The notes: generated by a model not told the origin, from the letters alone. A stretch of 64,000 nt of DNA from Providencia hangzhouensis (GCF_029193595.2 NZ_CP135052.1:2046001-2110000); one strand, 5' to 3'; shown: positions 10,649 to 23,719, counted from the stretch's first letter. Translations and numbers: made by a program.

Positions 10649-11359
10649 TTAGACGTTTGTATCCATCATGGCTGGCATCGTAATCTCTTTGACGCAGGTT
10701 GCATTGCTCGTATTGGCGATAAAACGCACGGCATTGACAACGTCTTGTAATGGGATCAATTGCCCATGACTTTTTTCAATGACTTCGTCAACGGGGGTAG
10801 TGAGTGGATACTCAGTCGCTAAATAACCTAAATTTATAACCGATATTGCTATTTTATCTTCCCGTAATGTTTCTCTTAACGATTGAGCTATTCCCCTGAT
10901 GGCATATTTGGTAGCAGAAAAGGTGACTTCCTTGCCATTATGATTATCTAAACCCCATGTGGAACCAATCAATATAATCTTGCTATTTTTCGCTAAACGC
11001 AAATTGGGTAACAGTGCTTTTAAGTTCAATAAACAGGCGCTGATATTAGTCTGAACCATATTCAGCAGCTCTATGTCATCAGTCGATTCAAATTGATACT
11101 CTTCACTAAAAGCGAGTTTCTCCCATATACCCACATTATAAATTAAGGTATGAATAGGTTGACTCTGAATAACAGACTTAATGGAATTCGCGCTATTAAT
11201 GTCATTTAAATCAGCAGGGATCCACGTAAAATTAGTTTGCTCAAAAGGAGGTTTTGAGCGAGAAACACCGTAAATATGGTCTGTATTTTCAGGGAATCCT
11301 TCGACTAATGCCTTACCTAATCCTTTGCTAACACCATAAATTAAACATGTTTTTGACAT
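10649..11359 (-). CDS. atypical short-chain dehydrogenase/reductase family protein
   Basis: The 236-residue Rossmann protein has the SDR nucleotide motif YGVSKGLG (residues 8-15), the NNAG-equivalent YNVG (74-77) and the catalytic serine region GST (132-134). At the YxxxK position it reads FSATK (147-151): the lysine is kept but the catalytic tyrosine is phenylalanine. I confirmed this codon as TTT on the minus strand. Either the protein is not a conventional oxidoreductase or it uses another residue. It replaces the potABCD region found in E. coli between cobB and pepT. Substrate unknown. Confidence 0.8.
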   Translation of the reverse strand: MSKTCLIYGVSKGLGKALVEGFPENTDHIYGVSRSKPPFEQTNFTWIPADLNDINSANSIKSVIQSQPIHTLIYNVGIWEKLAFSEEYQFESTDDIELLNMVQTNISACLLNLKALLPNLRLAKNSKIILIGSTWGLDNHNGKEVTFSATKYAIRGIAQSLRETLREDKIAISVINLGYLATEYPLTTPVDEVIEKSHGQLIPLQDVVNAVRFIANTSNATCVKEITMPAMMDTNV

Positions 11360-11744
11360 GAATTTTCCTATAAACGAGTAAAATTTTGTTTTGTTTATTA
11401 TTAGCTAGTAAATAAAATAATAAGGCTTCATATATAGCATACTATTTCAATTTAATGATTGATGATTAGTGTAGTGGATGAATGATATTTAACCAAATGG
11501 TGTGCTTTTAGGTAACAAATAAATAATAATCGAATAATTAATACAATTTGATTATTACCCTTATTTATTATAGGTATTGATTGCTGCCGTAATAGCCAAC
11601 CTGTAAAAGATAGGCTAAAAAATAAATTTCATTAAAGATTTATCATAAAAAATAGTGAGCATTAACAGGAAAGCTGATTTGAGACAATAATTGAATCTGT
11701 GATCTTTCCCATAATATAGGCATTGATATTTTAGGGGGAAGGGT
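11360..11744. other. gene-free spacer upstream of pepT
   Basis: This is an AT-rich divergent promoter region. A strong purine-rich ribosome binding site (AGGGGGAAGGG) precedes pepT. In E. coli pepT is FNR-controlled; I looked for TTGAT-N4-ATCAA here and found no convincing match. Confidence 0.45.
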
Positions 11745-12980
11745 ATGGACAAACTCTTAGAGCGGTTTTTTGAATATACCGCTTTCGATACACAATCAAA
11801 GCTAAACGCAAAAACAGTACCCAGCAGTGCAGGACAGTTAAAGTTCGCTCGTGCATTAGTTAATGAACTGAATGAGTTAGGTTTTGAAAAAATAACGCTA
11901 AGCGATCAAGGTTGCGTGATGGCTTATTTACCGTCAAACGTTGATTGGGATGTTCCTACTATTGGTTTTATTTCACATTTAGACACAGCGCCTGATTTTT
12001 CAGGTAAGAATGTGAGTCCACAAGTCCTCGAAAATTATCGAGGAGGGGATATTGCGTTAGGTATTGGTGATGAAGTGCTATCCCCTGTGATGTTTCCGGT
12101 ACTCCATGAAATGATTGGTAAAACGCTGATCATGACAGATGGTAAAACTTTATTGGGTGCCGATGATAAAGCGGGTATTGCAGAAATAATCACAGCCCTC
12201 GTACGCTTAAGGGAAAAAAATATTCCTCATGGTAAAATCTGTCTTGCATTTACCCCTGATGAAGAGATAGGACGCGGGGCTCGCCATATCGATTTTAAAC
12301 AATTTGATGCATTGTGGGCCTATACCGTCGATGGTGGTGGAGTTGGTGAATTAGAGTATGAAAATTTTAATGCGGCCAATGTTTCCATTAAAATTGTTGG
12401 CAATAACACTCATCCCGGTACAGCCAAAGGGGTGATGGTTAATGCATTAGGGCTAGCGAACCGTATTCATTCGATGTTACCTCCTGATGAAACACCTGAA
12501 AATACAGAAGGGTATGAAGGGTTTTATCATTTAACATCGTTAAAAGGTACAGTTGAAAAGGCCGAGTTGAATTATATTATTCGTGATTTTGACTTAGCAG
12601 GCTTTGAAGCTAGGAAGAAAAATATAATTCGAATTGCTGAAAAAGTTGGCGAAGGGCTGCACCCAAGCTGTTATATCGAACTGACACTTGATGATACCTA
12701 TTATAACATGCATAAAGAGGTCATGAAGTACCCACATGTTATTGAATTAGCGAAACAAGCAATGCTTGATTGTGGTATTGAGCCAGTTATTCAACCTGTC
12801 CGTGGTGGTACCGACGGTGCACAGCTTTCACATCGCGGTTTACCATGTCCAAATATTTTCACAGGTGGTTATAATTTCCATAGTAAACATGAATTTATAA
12901 CACAAGAAGGTATGGAGCAGGCTGTTAGTGTGATTATGCGTATTGCGGAGCTAACGGCCATTCACGCACGGCAATCGTGA
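11745..12980 (+). CDS. pepT: peptidase T (tripeptide aminopeptidase)
   Basis: PepT is a cytosolic di-zinc M20 peptidase that removes the N-terminal residue of tripeptides. Metal and catalytic residues are visible: H78 and D80 in ISHLDTAPD, the GADDKAG aspartate, the DEEIGRG glutamates, an aspartate in VDGGG and the C-terminal histidine in HSKHEF. Its length of 411 residues matches the family (408 in E. coli). It is a single-gene unit ending at an inverted repeat. Confidence 0.97.
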   Translation: MDKLLERFFEYTAFDTQSKLNAKTVPSSAGQLKFARALVNELNELGFEKITLSDQGCVMAYLPSNVDWDVPTIGFISHLDTAPDFSGKNVSPQVLENYRGGDIALGIGDEVLSPVMFPVLHEMIGKTLIMTDGKTLLGADDKAGIAEIITALVRLREKNIPHGKICLAFTPDEEIGRGARHIDFKQFDALWAYTVDGGGVGELEYENFNAANVSIKIVGNNTHPGTAKGVMVNALGLANRIHSMLPPDETPENTEGYEGFYHLTSLKGTVEKAELNYIIRDFDLAGFEARKKNIIRIAEKVGEGLHPSCYIELTLDDTYYNMHKEVMKYPHVIELAKQAMLDCGIEPVIQPVRGGTDGAQLSHRGLPCPNIFTGGYNFHSKHEFITQEGMEQAVSVIMRIAELTAIHARQS

Positions 12981-13009
12981 TATTTTATGAGAAGTAAGAG
13001 AGGTTGTTG

Positions 13010-13046
13010 ACAAAGTGGGATAAAAGCGTGGTTTTTCCCACTTTGT
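13010..13046. terminator. hairpin behind pepT
   Basis: A perfect 11-bp stem ACAAAGTGGGA/TCCCACTTTGT (13010-13020 with 13036-13046) lies between pepT and the convergent exporter gene. It lacks a strong T-run, so it may act as a transcript 3' stabiliser as much as a terminator. Confidence 0.55.
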
Positions 13047-13147
13047 GTTATCAGCCGAAAATCAATAAATTGATTTTCCTAATTTATTTTCAAAACCTAT
13101 TCGACTTGTCGCCAAACATAATATGTTTGTCAGCACTCTTACTGTTG

Positions 13148-13747
13148 TTATTGAAATAATACAGAAATACCACTAAGTGCCAGTAAAACTCCCATGACTA
13201 AATTAAACCGCTTTAATGTCTTAGGTTGTTTTAGCCTTTCTCTTAATTTACTACCAAACATAGCCCAGATAGCAACACATGGCCAATTGATGGCTGCAAA
13301 TATGACAGCGACTTGCAACATTGATAAATAAGGTGAAATTGTATTGGTATACATCGCCATTCCAGAGACTGCCATCATCCAGGCTTTAGGATTTATCCAT
13401 TGAAATAATGCTGCTTCTAAGAAAGTTAGTGGTTTAATTTCTTGGTTATTTGTCTGTGCAATTGAATGGCTAATAGTGGTTTTCCATGCAAGCCAGAACA
13501 AATAAATAATTCCAAAATATTTTAATATCGAATAAACCATAGGGGATGATTGAATCAATGCGCCCACCCCTAGCCCTACTGCCACTAACATAATAAGAAA
13601 ACCAATTGATACTCCAAATGAATGAGGTAATGTTTTTCTAAATCCAAAATTAATACCTGAAGCAAGTAACATAATATTATTTGGGCCTGGAGTTATGGAT
13701 GTCACAAAGGAAAACAATGATAAAGCCAAAAGAGTTTCTATGTTCAT
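13148..13747 (-). CDS. LysE/RhtB family amino-acid exporter
   Basis: The 199-residue membrane protein carries the family signature TPGPNN (residues 19-24) after the first helix and has about six hydrophobic segments, plus the FQWINPKAW motif after the central loop. The LysE/RhtB family exports amino acids and derivatives; the closest named relatives I can think of are the EamB/YahN type, but substrate cannot be assigned. It stands alone between pepT and roxA. Confidence 0.85.
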   Translation of the reverse strand: MNIETLLALSLFSFVTSITPGPNNIMLLASGINFGFRKTLPHSFGVSIGFLIMLVAVGLGVGALIQSSPMVYSILKYFGIIYLFWLAWKTTISHSIAQTNNQEIKPLTFLEAALFQWINPKAWMMAVSGMAMYTNTISPYLSMLQVAVIFAAINWPCVAIWAMFGSKLRERLKQPKTLKRFNLVMGVLLALSGISVLFQ

Positions 13748-14018
13748 GTTGTTATCATCTTTAAAAGGGACAATTAACGCTGTGCGTGACTGGCGACGGT
13801 GAAGTCAAAACAGTTTAAAATTGAATCAAATAATGTGCTTTATCTTTGCGTGCTTACGGGCAAGAAGGGGACATATTGCGAGTAGGTGCTAGCGGGATAT
13901 AATATATATTAAAATAAATAATTTAGTTATTAATAATGATGTGTTAATTGTAGTCAGCGGTTTTCAATTGATGGTCAGGAGGGCGCTGCCATATCATACT
14001 AATAATATTATTTTTAAT

Positions 14019-14046
14019 AAAAGACCCATAATGAATGGGCCTTTTT
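14019..14046 (-). terminator. roxA terminator
   Basis: Stem AAAAGaCCCAT/ATGGGcCTTTT with one mismatch lies directly behind the roxA stop. Read on the minus strand it is followed by a T-rich run. The rest of the preceding 270 bases (13748-14018) is AT-rich and holds no gene. Confidence 0.7.
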
Positions 14047-14078
14047 CACAAATATAAATTTAATATTATCAGTACCGA

Positions 14079-15203
14079 TTAATCATCAAAATACCAATAA
14101 CCATTATTAACGAGCGCAGTAAGCAGTGCGATGAAATTAACATCATCAATGGCATCAGCTAAATTTTCGCTATTAACGGCATCATAGCGGCATAAACTAT
14201 CAGCGGCCTCATAACACTCAGTTTCCAAGCATTCACCATTAACAAAAAATTGGTCGCCAACGCGTAATGCTCTGAGACCATTTAATTTGTATAAGGTTTC
14301 TTGCTGAGTTTTTAGCAAATCATAGATTTCTTCTTGCTCATAAGGCGGTTCAGGTGGCGCAATGTCTAACTCGTGGCGTGATTGGGAGATAAACTCACCT
14401 AACCATTTGCGAAAGAGCTCAGGGTCATTAATGAGTGATTCCATCATCTCACGCAGCTTAATTTGTTCACCTTGCAAGATCTCCGCGGGGTTATCACGGA
14501 ATGATAAATCAGGGTCACTATAGCGGTAGCTGCCTAAATCGTTAGAAATTAAGTGATCGGCAAAGCTACTGATTAATTCACGAGTATTTGGTGCACGAAA
14601 GCCAACCGAGTAATTTAATGAAGGTTCAATGGCGTAGCCTTCATGTGGGAACCCAGGTGGAATGTACAAAATATCGCCGGGTTCCATTTCTTCGTCGATG
14701 ATGGCATCGAAAGGTTGTACTTGCAGTAAGTCAGGGTGCGGGCAATGTTGTTTCATTGGGATTTTTTCGCCCACGCGCCAACGACGGCGGCCTTCACCTT
14801 GAATAATAAATACATCGTATTGGTCGAGGTGAGGACCTACACCACCGCCGGGGACCGAGTAGGAGATCATTAAATCGTCCATTCGCCAGTCTGAAAGTAC
14901 ACGGAATGGTTTCATCAACGCAGAGCTTGGGTGATGCCAATGGTCAACAGCCTGAACTAAAATAGACCAATTTTCTTCACCGAGATGGTCATAGCTTTCA
15001 AATGGGCCATGGCCAACTTGCCAAATCCCTTCTTTATGGCTAACTAAACGGCTATCAACCTCATCTTCCATCGCCAAACCTGCAAGTTCGTCAGGCGAGA
15101 TAGGGTCAATAAAATTTGCAAACCCATTTTTGATAAGCAGTGGGCGCTTCTGCCAGTGACTGTCGAGGAAACTTTGCCAGTCGAGATTTAGTTTGTAATC
15201 CAT
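14079..15203 (-). CDS. roxA: ribosomal protein uL16 arginine 3-hydroxylase RoxA
   Basis: RoxA (YcfD) is a JmjC-fold Fe(II)/2-oxoglutarate oxygenase that hydroxylates an arginine of ribosomal protein L16. The iron ligands H125 and D127 lie in GPHLDQYD and a distal histidine in PPGFPHEGYAIEP. Length (374) and its place next to phoQ match E. coli (373). The winged-helix C-terminal part is present. Confidence 0.95.
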   Translation of the reverse strand: MDYKLNLDWQSFLDSHWQKRPLLIKNGFANFIDPISPDELAGLAMEDEVDSRLVSHKEGIWQVGHGPFESYDHLGEENWSILVQAVDHWHHPSSALMKPFRVLSDWRMDDLMISYSVPGGGVGPHLDQYDVFIIQGEGRRRWRVGEKIPMKQHCPHPDLLQVQPFDAIIDEEMEPGDILYIPPGFPHEGYAIEPSLNYSVGFRAPNTRELISSFADHLISNDLGSYRYSDPDLSFRDNPAEILQGEQIKLREMMESLINDPELFRKWLGEFISQSRHELDIAPPEPPYEQEEIYDLLKTQQETLYKLNGLRALRVGDQFFVNGECLETECYEAADSLCRYDAVNSENLADAIDDVNFIALLTALVNNGYWYFDD

Positions 15204-15451
15204 CTTATTGTCCCTTGGAGCTGCTAAATATAGCTAATCAGTTTATTGCAATATACCCGGTCTCAATTCTACAAAATGACCTATATGTGTAATGGTATGA
15301 TGTTAAATAAACTTTATGAGAAACATATAGTAAAGGTTTATCTTGAGAGTAAACCAATCAGTTACCCTAAATTACTTTTCATAAAACACTTCACAAATAG
15401 TATACCGGAAATGGTTTGTAAAATAGGGGGTAAACGGACACATATCACAGA

Positions 15452-16918
15452 TTAACTATCTTCAATCATAGATTGCTGCCTAAATGTGACGGATAAACGC
15501 GCTCCGCCAAGAGGGCTGTCACTAATTATGATTTCCCCGTCATATTGGTCGATAATATCCACTGCAATAGATAAGCCTAAACCTTGACCTGGGCGAAGGG
15601 TGTCTGCGCGTTGCCCTCGAACGAAGATCAAACTACGTTTGCTTTCAGGCACCCCTGGGCCGTCATCATCGACAACTAATGTTAAGCTATCAGCACCTAC
15701 AACAGCACTAACTTCAACAAATTCAAGGCAATACTTACACGCATTTTCCATGATATTACCCATCACTTCCATAAAATCATTGGGTTGACCCAGCCATGTT
15801 GTTTCAGGAGAAACATTAACCGTTATAGAAACCCCTTTGTGCTGATAAACTTTATGTAGGGCACTTGCAAGGCTATCTAGTATTGATGGGACAGATGAAA
15901 TTTCACGTAGCATCATGTTTTCATCACCTTGCGTTGATGCGCGGTGTAAATAATAACCCACCTGTTGAGAAATACGGCCAATTTGTTCAAGCATGATAGG
16001 CTCTGCTTGTTCAATGTTCATTTGTTTGCCTGAACGAAGTAGCCGCAATGTTGACTGTAAAACAGCTAAAGGTGTCTTTAAACTGTGTGTTAAATCAGAA
16101 AGTGTGGTGCGATATTTACTGTAGCGTTTTCGTTCATTCGTTAACAAAATATTAAGGTTGCGTACTAGGCCGCGAAGCTCATACGGTGGGTTCTCATCCA
16201 GAGTATCCCGTTCACCTTTTTCTAGGCTACTGAGTTGTGATACTAATGATTTAATTGGCCGTAGACTCCAATAAGCAGCTAGCCATAATAACGGGATGAC
16301 TAAGATTAAATTAGCCAGCAAAACATAACCAAACCACTCCCAAACTAACCCGGTATTTTGTAAGTCTTGTGGTAGAGTATCTACAACGACTATGGTGAGT
16401 GGGGGCAGGTTTTCACTTGCTGCATATTGGTTGACGGACACGGAATGAGTCAGCGGTTCGTCATCGTTATCCATGTCATCTAACTTTGTATTGAATTCGG
16501 GGTTATCGTCTAGGAGTTGGCGGGTTTCACGAATATCCGTATCAATTTCATATAAGCCCTCTTTTTTTAGCCAATCATTACGGATCAGCCGTTCAACGCT
16601 AGGCACATCACGTTGGCGCCATAGCACAAGCCCTTGTTCATCATAAATAATAACCAAAGTTGGGTTATTCAAAGTAAAATTTGGTGGGACTCGGATGTCA
16701 ATTTTATTATTTTGCCATTGGGCTAGGCTATAAATTAAGTTACTTTGGCTACGTAATAAGGTGTAAGTCGTTTTATCAAAACTAATTAAATACCCCAAAA
16801 TCGCAACAATACCATAGGATAAAGTGAGCGCTAAGATTACCGCTGATGTTGCACAAAGAAAACGTGCTCGTAGCGAAAGGGGTTTGAACTTAAATTTACT
16901 TAGCCACATATTAGCCAT
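15452..16918 (-). CDS. phoQ: two-component sensor kinase PhoQ
   Basis: PhoQ senses low Mg2+, acidic pH and cationic peptides and phosphorylates PhoP. The 488-residue protein has two membrane helices (about 22-46 and 195-216) framing a periplasmic PAS-like sensor, a HAMP region, the phospho-acceptor H278 in [10 protein letters not shown], an N-box ([10 protein letters not shown]) and G-boxes ([17 protein letters not shown]). The acidic Mg2+-binding surface is kept as DDMDNDDE (147-154). The start overlaps the phoP stop by 8 bases, so the pair is co-transcribed. Confidence 0.97.
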   Translation of the reverse strand: MANMWLSKFKFKPLSLRARFLCATSAVILALTLSYGIVAILGYLISFDKTTYTLLRSQSNLIYSLAQWQNNKIDIRVPPNFTLNNPTLVIIYDEQGLVLWRQRDVPSVERLIRNDWLKKEGLYEIDTDIRETRQLLDDNPEFNTKLDDMDNDDEPLTHSVSVNQYAASENLPPLTIVVVDTLPQDLQNTGLVWEWFGYVLLANLILVIPLLWLAAYWSLRPIKSLVSQLSSLEKGERDTLDENPPYELRGLVRNLNILLTNERKRYSKYRTTLSDLTHSLKTPLAVLQSTLRLLRSGKQMNIEQAEPIMLEQIGRISQQVGYYLHRASTQGDENMMLREISSVPSILDSLASALHKVYQHKGVSITVNVSPETTWLGQPNDFMEVMGNIMENACKYCLEFVEVSAVVGADSLTLVVDDDGPGVPESKRSLIFVRGQRADTLRPGQGLGLSIAVDIIDQYDGEIIISDSPLGGARLSVTFRQQSMIEDS

Positions 16919-17585
16919 TCACATCAAAACGATAGCCTTGACCGCGTACAGTAACAATTACATCATCATTATGGAATTGTTGAATTTTTTTGCGTAATCG
17001 GCCCATTAAAACATCGATAGTATGACTTTCTCTAAGTTCGGCATCTGGATAAAGCTGGCGCATTAACGAGTCTTTGCTAACCACTTTTCCATTATTGCGG
17101 AGCAGTGTTTCAATAATGGTGTATTCAAAAGCCGTTAATTTGACGGTTTCACCATTAACTGTAAATTCTTTACGTGAGAGGTCAATAACGAAATTACCTA
17201 ATTCGAGAACTTGTGAAGCGAGACCGCTATTTCTGCGCATTAAAGCTTGCATACGGGCGACCAGCTCTTCTAGCTGGAAAGGTTTCGTCACGTAGTCATC
17301 TGCACCACTGTTTAGCGCTTGTACTTTTTCTTGCCAACTCTCCCGAGCTGTCAATACTAAAAGTGGAATATTGACGTGCTCGCCACGCCAGCGTTTTATC
17401 ATGGAAAGCCCGTCTTCATCAGGTAAGCCCAAATCGACAACCGCGATATCTGGACAACTTTCGTGTAAAAAATAGTCAGCTTCTTTTGCGTCTTCAGCGG
17501 AGTCAACCTGATGACCCAGATCTTTAAGCTGTACGGTTAAATGGTGGCGAAGTAACGCATTGTCTTCGACAATAAGAATACGCAT
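16911..17585 (-). CDS. phoP: two-component response regulator PhoP
   Basis: OmpR/PhoB-type regulator of 224 residues with phospho-acceptor D51 ([11 protein letters not shown]), conserved acidic pocket (VEDNALL), K in YVTKPF and a C-terminal winged helix ([15 protein letters not shown]). In enterobacteria it controls Mg2+ uptake and lipid A modification; pagP, a usual target, is also in this window. It is first gene of phoPQ; a degenerate PhoP-box-like element lies upstream. Confidence 0.97.
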   Translation of the reverse strand: MRILIVEDNALLRHHLTVQLKDLGHQVDSAEDAKEADYFLHESCPDIAVVDLGLPDEDGLSMIKRWRGEHVNIPLLVLTARESWQEKVQALNSGADDYVTKPFQLEELVARMQALMRRNSGLASQVLELGNFVIDLSRKEFTVNGETVKLTAFEYTIIETLLRNNGKVVSKDSLMRQLYPDAELRESHTIDVLMGRLRKKIQQFHNDDVIVTVRGQGYRFDVNG

Positions 17586-17686
17586 CGGAAACCCTCACAT
17601 TGAAAAGAGATAGCTACAACTGATTCAAATAGTAGCACTAGTAACGCTATGGTAAAAAGAGTTCTGAATAACGACAAGAGATTAAG

Positions 17687-17703
17687 TAAATATAAATCAA
17701 ACG
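17687..17703 (-). promoter_or_regulatory. possible PhoP box upstream of phoP
   Basis: Read on the minus strand the element is CGTTTG-N5-TATTTA, two half-sites spaced 11 bases, against the consensus (G/T)GTTTA-N5-(G/T)GTTTA. It matches 4 and 5 of 6 positions and lies about 100 bases before the phoP start, where autoregulation would be expected. In such AT-rich DNA a chance match is quite possible. Confidence 0.3.
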
Positions 17704-17853
17704 AACCGGAAAAATAGTTTATTTTCACTAAGGCGCTGATATGAGGTGTTGATTGTGTAAATATGTGAAGAAATATAGTTGATAAAAAAATGAATATGAC
17801 CTAGTTATATTTTTGTCTGCAAATAAAATTTAGAGTTCTTAATAATCAATACA

Positions 17854-18624
17854 TTAATTCTTTTTAGGGACACGTTGAATATAACGTAAAGAGATGAATT
17901 GAACAATTAATGCGCAGATAATTGCTATGGTATAGGCAGCGAACAAATTAAATTTAGGTAACACGAGGCTTAAACTATAGAAGAAAACCGCAAAGCTGAA
18001 TAGCCCCGCGACGAGTCCTCTCATAACTCGCTGAGCTGCTTGCGCGTTTATCATAATATATGAAAATACAGCTAATATTGACGCCATAAAAGGATATGAG
18101 GCTAAAACACCACTTGCTCCTGCACCAATAAATGGCGCAATTAAAGTCACCCCCACCACCAGCACGGCAATTAATAACATTCTCGCTGGTAAATCCCATC
18201 TGGGAGGAGATAGTTTTTTAAAATTCACGGGTACATTAGGTATAAAAATCATTGCTATCATCATAATTAGGATATCAATGATGAATAACATTGATTGAGA
18301 AAGCTGACTGACTTGTAAAATATAAGCGGTCACACTAAATGTGAGTGTCGCTATAATGAGAGCTTTGCAGCAGCCATATGCAACTAAAAAATAAAACACG
18401 ACCGCAAAACAAGCCTGCGCAGCCGTTGCTGATAATGAGCCTAAAGTTGCTTGCGTGGCAAATTCTGTGCCATATTCGAGAGCAAGGAAAAAAGAGATAG
18501 GGCCAGAGGTCAACGGTAAGCCGACAATAAGGCCGCCAATTGATTCACCCCATCGGCGAGCAGCAAGGCTTGCTGTTAGTAATAAAAGTGGCGTGATAAC
18601 GACTTTGAAAACGAATAGTTCCAT
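17854..18624 (-). CDS. conserved multi-pass inner-membrane protein
   Basis: The 256 residues are almost entirely hydrophobic, with about eight membrane segments. Two halves look alike: GGLIVGLPLTSGPISFFLAL near residue 30 and GVLASYPFMASILAVFSY near residue 180 occupy matching places, suggesting an internal duplication as in some small transporter families. I do not recognise a named family. It sits alone between phoP and purB and has no visible operon partner. Confidence 0.7.
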   Translation of the reverse strand: MELFVFKVVITPLLLLTASLAARRWGESIGGLIVGLPLTSGPISFFLALEYGTEFATQATLGSLSATAAQACFAVVFYFLVAYGCCKALIIATLTFSVTAYILQVSQLSQSMLFIIDILIMMIAMIFIPNVPVNFKKLSPPRWDLPARMLLIAVLVVGVTLIAPFIGAGASGVLASYPFMASILAVFSYIMINAQAAQRVMRGLVAGLFSFAVFFYSLSLVLPKFNLFAAYTIAIICALIVQFISLRYIQRVPKKN

Positions 18625-18783
18625 TATCTATAGCCGCCTTAGTTTATAATACATATATAGGTAATAAATAGTTCGGATAGTGCAACTAACCAATTAATAA
18701 TATAACGATATGTTAAAGTAAGAACTGATTTAGCGGTGTGATATTAGTATCACTAATACGAGAAAAAATCGAAAAAATTAAGT

Positions 18784-18813
18784 AAAAAGGGCGACTTAGA
18801 AGCCGCCCTTTTT
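18784..18813 (-). terminator. purB operon terminator
   Basis: A GC-rich stem AAAAAGGGCG/CGCCCTTTTT with a 10-nt loop lies just behind the purB stop, with a T-run on the minus strand. Confidence 0.8.
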
Positions 18814-18826
18814 GAAAATATTGAGA

Positions 18827-20841
<2,015 letters not shown>

Positions 20842-20843
20842 AT

Positions 20844-21965
20844 TTACTCCTGAATACGGGCTTCAATAATACCGCCACCGAGACAGACTTCATCGATATA
20901 AAATACGGCGGATTGACCTGGAGTGACAGCCGCGACTGGGTAGTCAAATGCAACTTCAATGCGATCATCACTTAATGGGGTTATCGTACAAGGGATATCC
21001 GCTTGACGATAACGTGTTTTTACTACACAACGTAGTGGTTCAGTCATTGTTTTACGGTCAACCCAATGTAATTGCTGAGCAATTAACCCAACAGACATTA
21101 ACCTAGGGTGTTCATGGCCTTGAGCAACGATAAGAATATTATTTTCAACGTCTTTATCGACAACATACCAAGGTTCTTCAGAGCCCTCTTTTGTACCACC
21201 GATACCTAAACCTTTACGCTGACCTAAGGTGTGGTACATCAAACCTTCATGTTGACCAATTGTTTCGCCATCGACAGTGACGATAGGGCCGGGTTGAGCA
21301 GGTAAGTAGCGGCCTAAAAAGTCGCGAAACTTACGCTCACCAATGAAACAAATCCCTGTAGAGTCCTTTTTTTTCGCAGTAACTAAGCCAATTTCTTCGG
21401 CAATACGGCGTACTTCAGGTTTTTCGAGCTCACCAACTGGAAAAAGGCTTTTAGCGACTTGCTCGTGACTCAGGGTATATAAAAAATAACTTTGGTCTTT
21501 GTTGCCATCTAAGCCACGTAATAATTGGCTTTTACCATCGATATCACGGCGACGCACATAATGACCAGTGGCAATGTAATCTGCGCCTAAATCTTCAGCT
21601 GCAAATTCTAAGAAAGCTTTAAATTTGATTTCTTTGTTGCAGAGAATATCTGGGTTCGGTGTGCGACCAGCTTTATATTCAGTTAAAAAATGTTCGAAGA
21701 CATTGTCCCAATATTCAGCAGCGAAATTAATGGTATGAAGTTCAATACCCAGTTTGTCACACACGGCTTGCGCATCGGCAAGGTCAGCCGCAGCTGAGCA
21801 ATATTCTGTGTCGTCATCTTCTTCCCAATTCTTCATAAACAGACCAGCAACCTGATACCCTTGTTGCTGTAACAAGTAAGCGGATACAGAGGAGTCAACA
21901 CCACCGGACATACCGACGATGACTTTTTTTTGGCTGTTATCTGACATGGTACTATTATTTGACAT
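20844..21965 (-). CDS. mnmA: tRNA-specific 2-thiouridylase MnmA
   Basis: MnmA inserts sulphur at U34 of tRNAs for Lys, Glu and Gln using the Tus relay. It has the PP-loop GMSGGVDSS, the catalytic cysteine in [10 protein letters not shown] and the second one in [12 protein letters not shown]. Length 373 against 368 in E. coli; a second ATG six codons inside would give a length nearer to E. coli. First gene of mnmA-hflD-purB. Confidence 0.97.
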   Translation of the reverse strand: MSNNSTMSDNSQKKVIVGMSGGVDSSVSAYLLQQQGYQVAGLFMKNWEEDDDTEYCSAAADLADAQAVCDKLGIELHTINFAAEYWDNVFEHFLTEYKAGRTPNPDILCNKEIKFKAFLEFAAEDLGADYIATGHYVRRRDIDGKSQLLRGLDGNKDQSYFLYTLSHEQVAKSLFPVGELEKPEVRRIAEEIGLVTAKKKDSTGICFIGERKFRDFLGRYLPAQPGPIVTVDGETIGQHEGLMYHTLGQRKGLGIGGTKEGSEEPWYVVDKDVENNILIVAQGHEHPRLMSVGLIAQQLHWVDRKTMTEPLRCVVKTRYRQADIPCTITPLSDDRIEVAFDYPVAAVTPGQSAVFYIDEVCLGGGIIEARIQE

Positions 21966-22050
21966 GGAAATATCTCACTGCGGAAAAATCAAGCCCCATA
22001 CTTTAGCATGTTGTTCCCGCATTACACCAGAGTTAGAGGGGAATATTATT

Positions 22051-22073
22051 GCTTGGTGAAATCTTCACCAAGC
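22051..22073 (-). terminator. hairpin behind nudJ
   Basis: A perfect 10-bp stem GCTTGGTGAA/TTCACCAAGC with a 3-nt loop lies directly downstream of nudJ and upstream of mnmA. The T-tract on the minus strand is weak (AATAATATT). Confidence 0.6.
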
Positions 22074-22086
22074 AGAAGTTTAGTGC

Positions 22087-22536
22087 TTAGCGATAATGAT
22101 CGCCGTAAGCTGTTAAGATGTCGAGAGGATAATGTTTTCCTGTGAGAAAACAGCGTAAACTTTCAGCCACTAATGGTGAACGCAGGCAGTTGCTATCTAA
22201 AATTTCTTGGGCGGTCAGCCAGTGGCATTCGCTAATATCACTGTCTTGTGGCTGTGTTTCACAAATGGATTCAAGTTCTACGGCGAACAAAAAGCGGATA
22301 AACTGGGTTTTATCTGGGGCAATCCATTGGTGAATTTTAATTAATTGTGTTGGTGTGGCTTTGATTCCAGTTTCTTCTAGTAATTCACGTTCGGCGGCTT
22401 GCAAAATCGTCTCACCAGCTTCTAAGTGCCCAGCGGGTTGATTCCAAGTGGGTTTGTCATTTATCCACTCTTCCACGACTAAAAATTTGCCTTGAGCATG
22501 CACAACAGTTGCTACAGTCACATTAGGTTTAAACAA
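22087..22536 (-). CDS. nudJ: Nudix phosphohydrolase NudJ
   Basis: NudJ hydrolyses nucleoside di- and triphosphates and the thiamine precursor HMP-PP. The Nudix box is complete ([23 protein letters not shown] spans it, with the RELLEE core). The 149 residues are near the E. coli 153. The start overlaps the rluE 3' end by 8 bases, so both are one transcript. Confidence 0.94.
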   Translation of the reverse strand: MFKPNVTVATVVHAQGKFLVVEEWINDKPTWNQPAGHLEAGETILQAAERELLEETGIKATPTQLIKIHQWIAPDKTQFIRFLFAVELESICETQPQDSDISECHWLTAQEILDSNCLRSPLVAESLRCFLTGKHYPLDILTAYGDHYR

Positions 22537-23185
22537 CAGTTATCTCCTTCCATTCGCCAACTGAAAGATTTCCCAAATTAAATTCACCAATCTGATAGCG
22601 AATTAGCCTAAGTGTTGGAAAACATATATTTGCCGTCATACGACGGACTTGCCGATTACGTCCTTCATATAAGGTGATTTTTAACCAACTGGTCGGGATA
22701 TTTTTACGTTCCCGTATAGGCGGGTTTCTTTGCCATAGCCATTCTGGTTCATCAACTAGTTCGATCCCTGCGGGGAGCGTTGGACCATCATTTAATGTTA
22801 ACCCTCGCCGAAATTTTAGCAATGCATCTTCGCTGGGAATACCCTCTACTTGAGCATAGTATATTTTCCCTGTTTTTTTCTGTGGTTGCGTTAAACGGGC
22901 CTGTAGTTTTCCATCATTAGTTAAAATTAATAGACCTTCACTATCCCTATCAAGGCGTCCTGCTGCGTATACGTCGGTGATTGGAATATATTTTTTTAAT
23001 GTATCGCGGCCTTGTTCATCAGTAAATTGAGGTAAAACATCAAAGGGTTTGTTAAATAAAATGATTTTAGTTGATGTTTGCGAACTAACCGAAATCCGCT
23101 TAGTTCTATGCTTTAACGCAGTAGAGGTTGGCGAGTAACGATTTTTTTTCGGAACTGATTTTTTGTTCGGTCTGTTCATGGTCAT
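22529..23185 (-). CDS. rluE: 23S rRNA pseudouridine(2457) synthase RluE
   Basis: RluE isomerises U2457 of 23S rRNA. The RsuA-family catalytic aspartate is in [14 protein letters not shown], and the C-terminal RQVRRM block is present. The first 40 residues are basic and low in complexity, as usual for the family. A second ATG lies two codons inside. It is divergent from icd. Confidence 0.94.
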   Translation of the reverse strand: MTMNRPNKKSVPKKNRYSPTSTALKHRTKRISVSSQTSTKIILFNKPFDVLPQFTDEQGRDTLKKYIPITDVYAAGRLDRDSEGLLILTNDGKLQARLTQPQKKTGKIYYAQVEGIPSEDALLKFRRGLTLNDGPTLPAGIELVDEPEWLWQRNPPIRERKNIPTSWLKITLYEGRNRQVRRMTANICFPTLRLIRYQIGEFNLGNLSVGEWKEITVV

Positions 23186-23719
23186 TCAATGAGAATTTAT
23201 TAGTTTTAATTTATGGCGGTTTATCCTATCTAGTGTAGGAGATTTAGCGGTTTGATCCTAGAACGTATTTTTCATGGCGATGTAATATTTAATTAACAAC
23301 TTTAAAAACATTTAAATCAATAAAAACAATTTTTCATTTAAAAATAAGTACATATGAGTTTATTTGGATGACGATAGTGTGAGCGGAACGTATTTTTAAT
23401 TTGAGTTAACTTGCTAGTATTATTTGTTGTTAGGAAAATATTTTAACAAAAGTTAAGTCATTCGCTCAAATGCGTCGTTGACAACTTTTCATCGTGGTTT
23501 GATTTATTTCTAATAATGGAATGCTTAAATTAATTTATTGATTTAACAGTGTTTATAAATAGTTATTTGATTAACTTACAAGATAAAACAGTACGTTAAA
23601 TGCGATCGGCATTGAAGCTTAGATGAGTAATCATTGGCGTTCGACGCAGATTGAAGTAGTATTGACACGTCTCTTACAAAAAATTAACAAGCAAAATACG
23701 CAAGTGAAAGGAGAGGTTA
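23186..23719. other. gene-free regulatory region upstream of icd
   Basis: About 530 bases separate the divergent rluE and icd genes. The DNA is AT-rich, without an open frame of note. In E. coli icd is controlled by ArcA and Cra; I could not pin down such sites by eye. AAAGGAGAGG at 23706-23715 is the icd ribosome binding site. Confidence 0.45.

Noticed and set aside
11640..11735. possible FNR site upstream of pepT
   Set aside because: The best candidates match only one half of TTGAT-N4-ATCAA.
15246..15455. 69-codon ORF between roxA and phoQ
   Set aside because: It has no ribosome binding site or family resemblance, covers the roxA promoter region, and its end coincides with phoQ.
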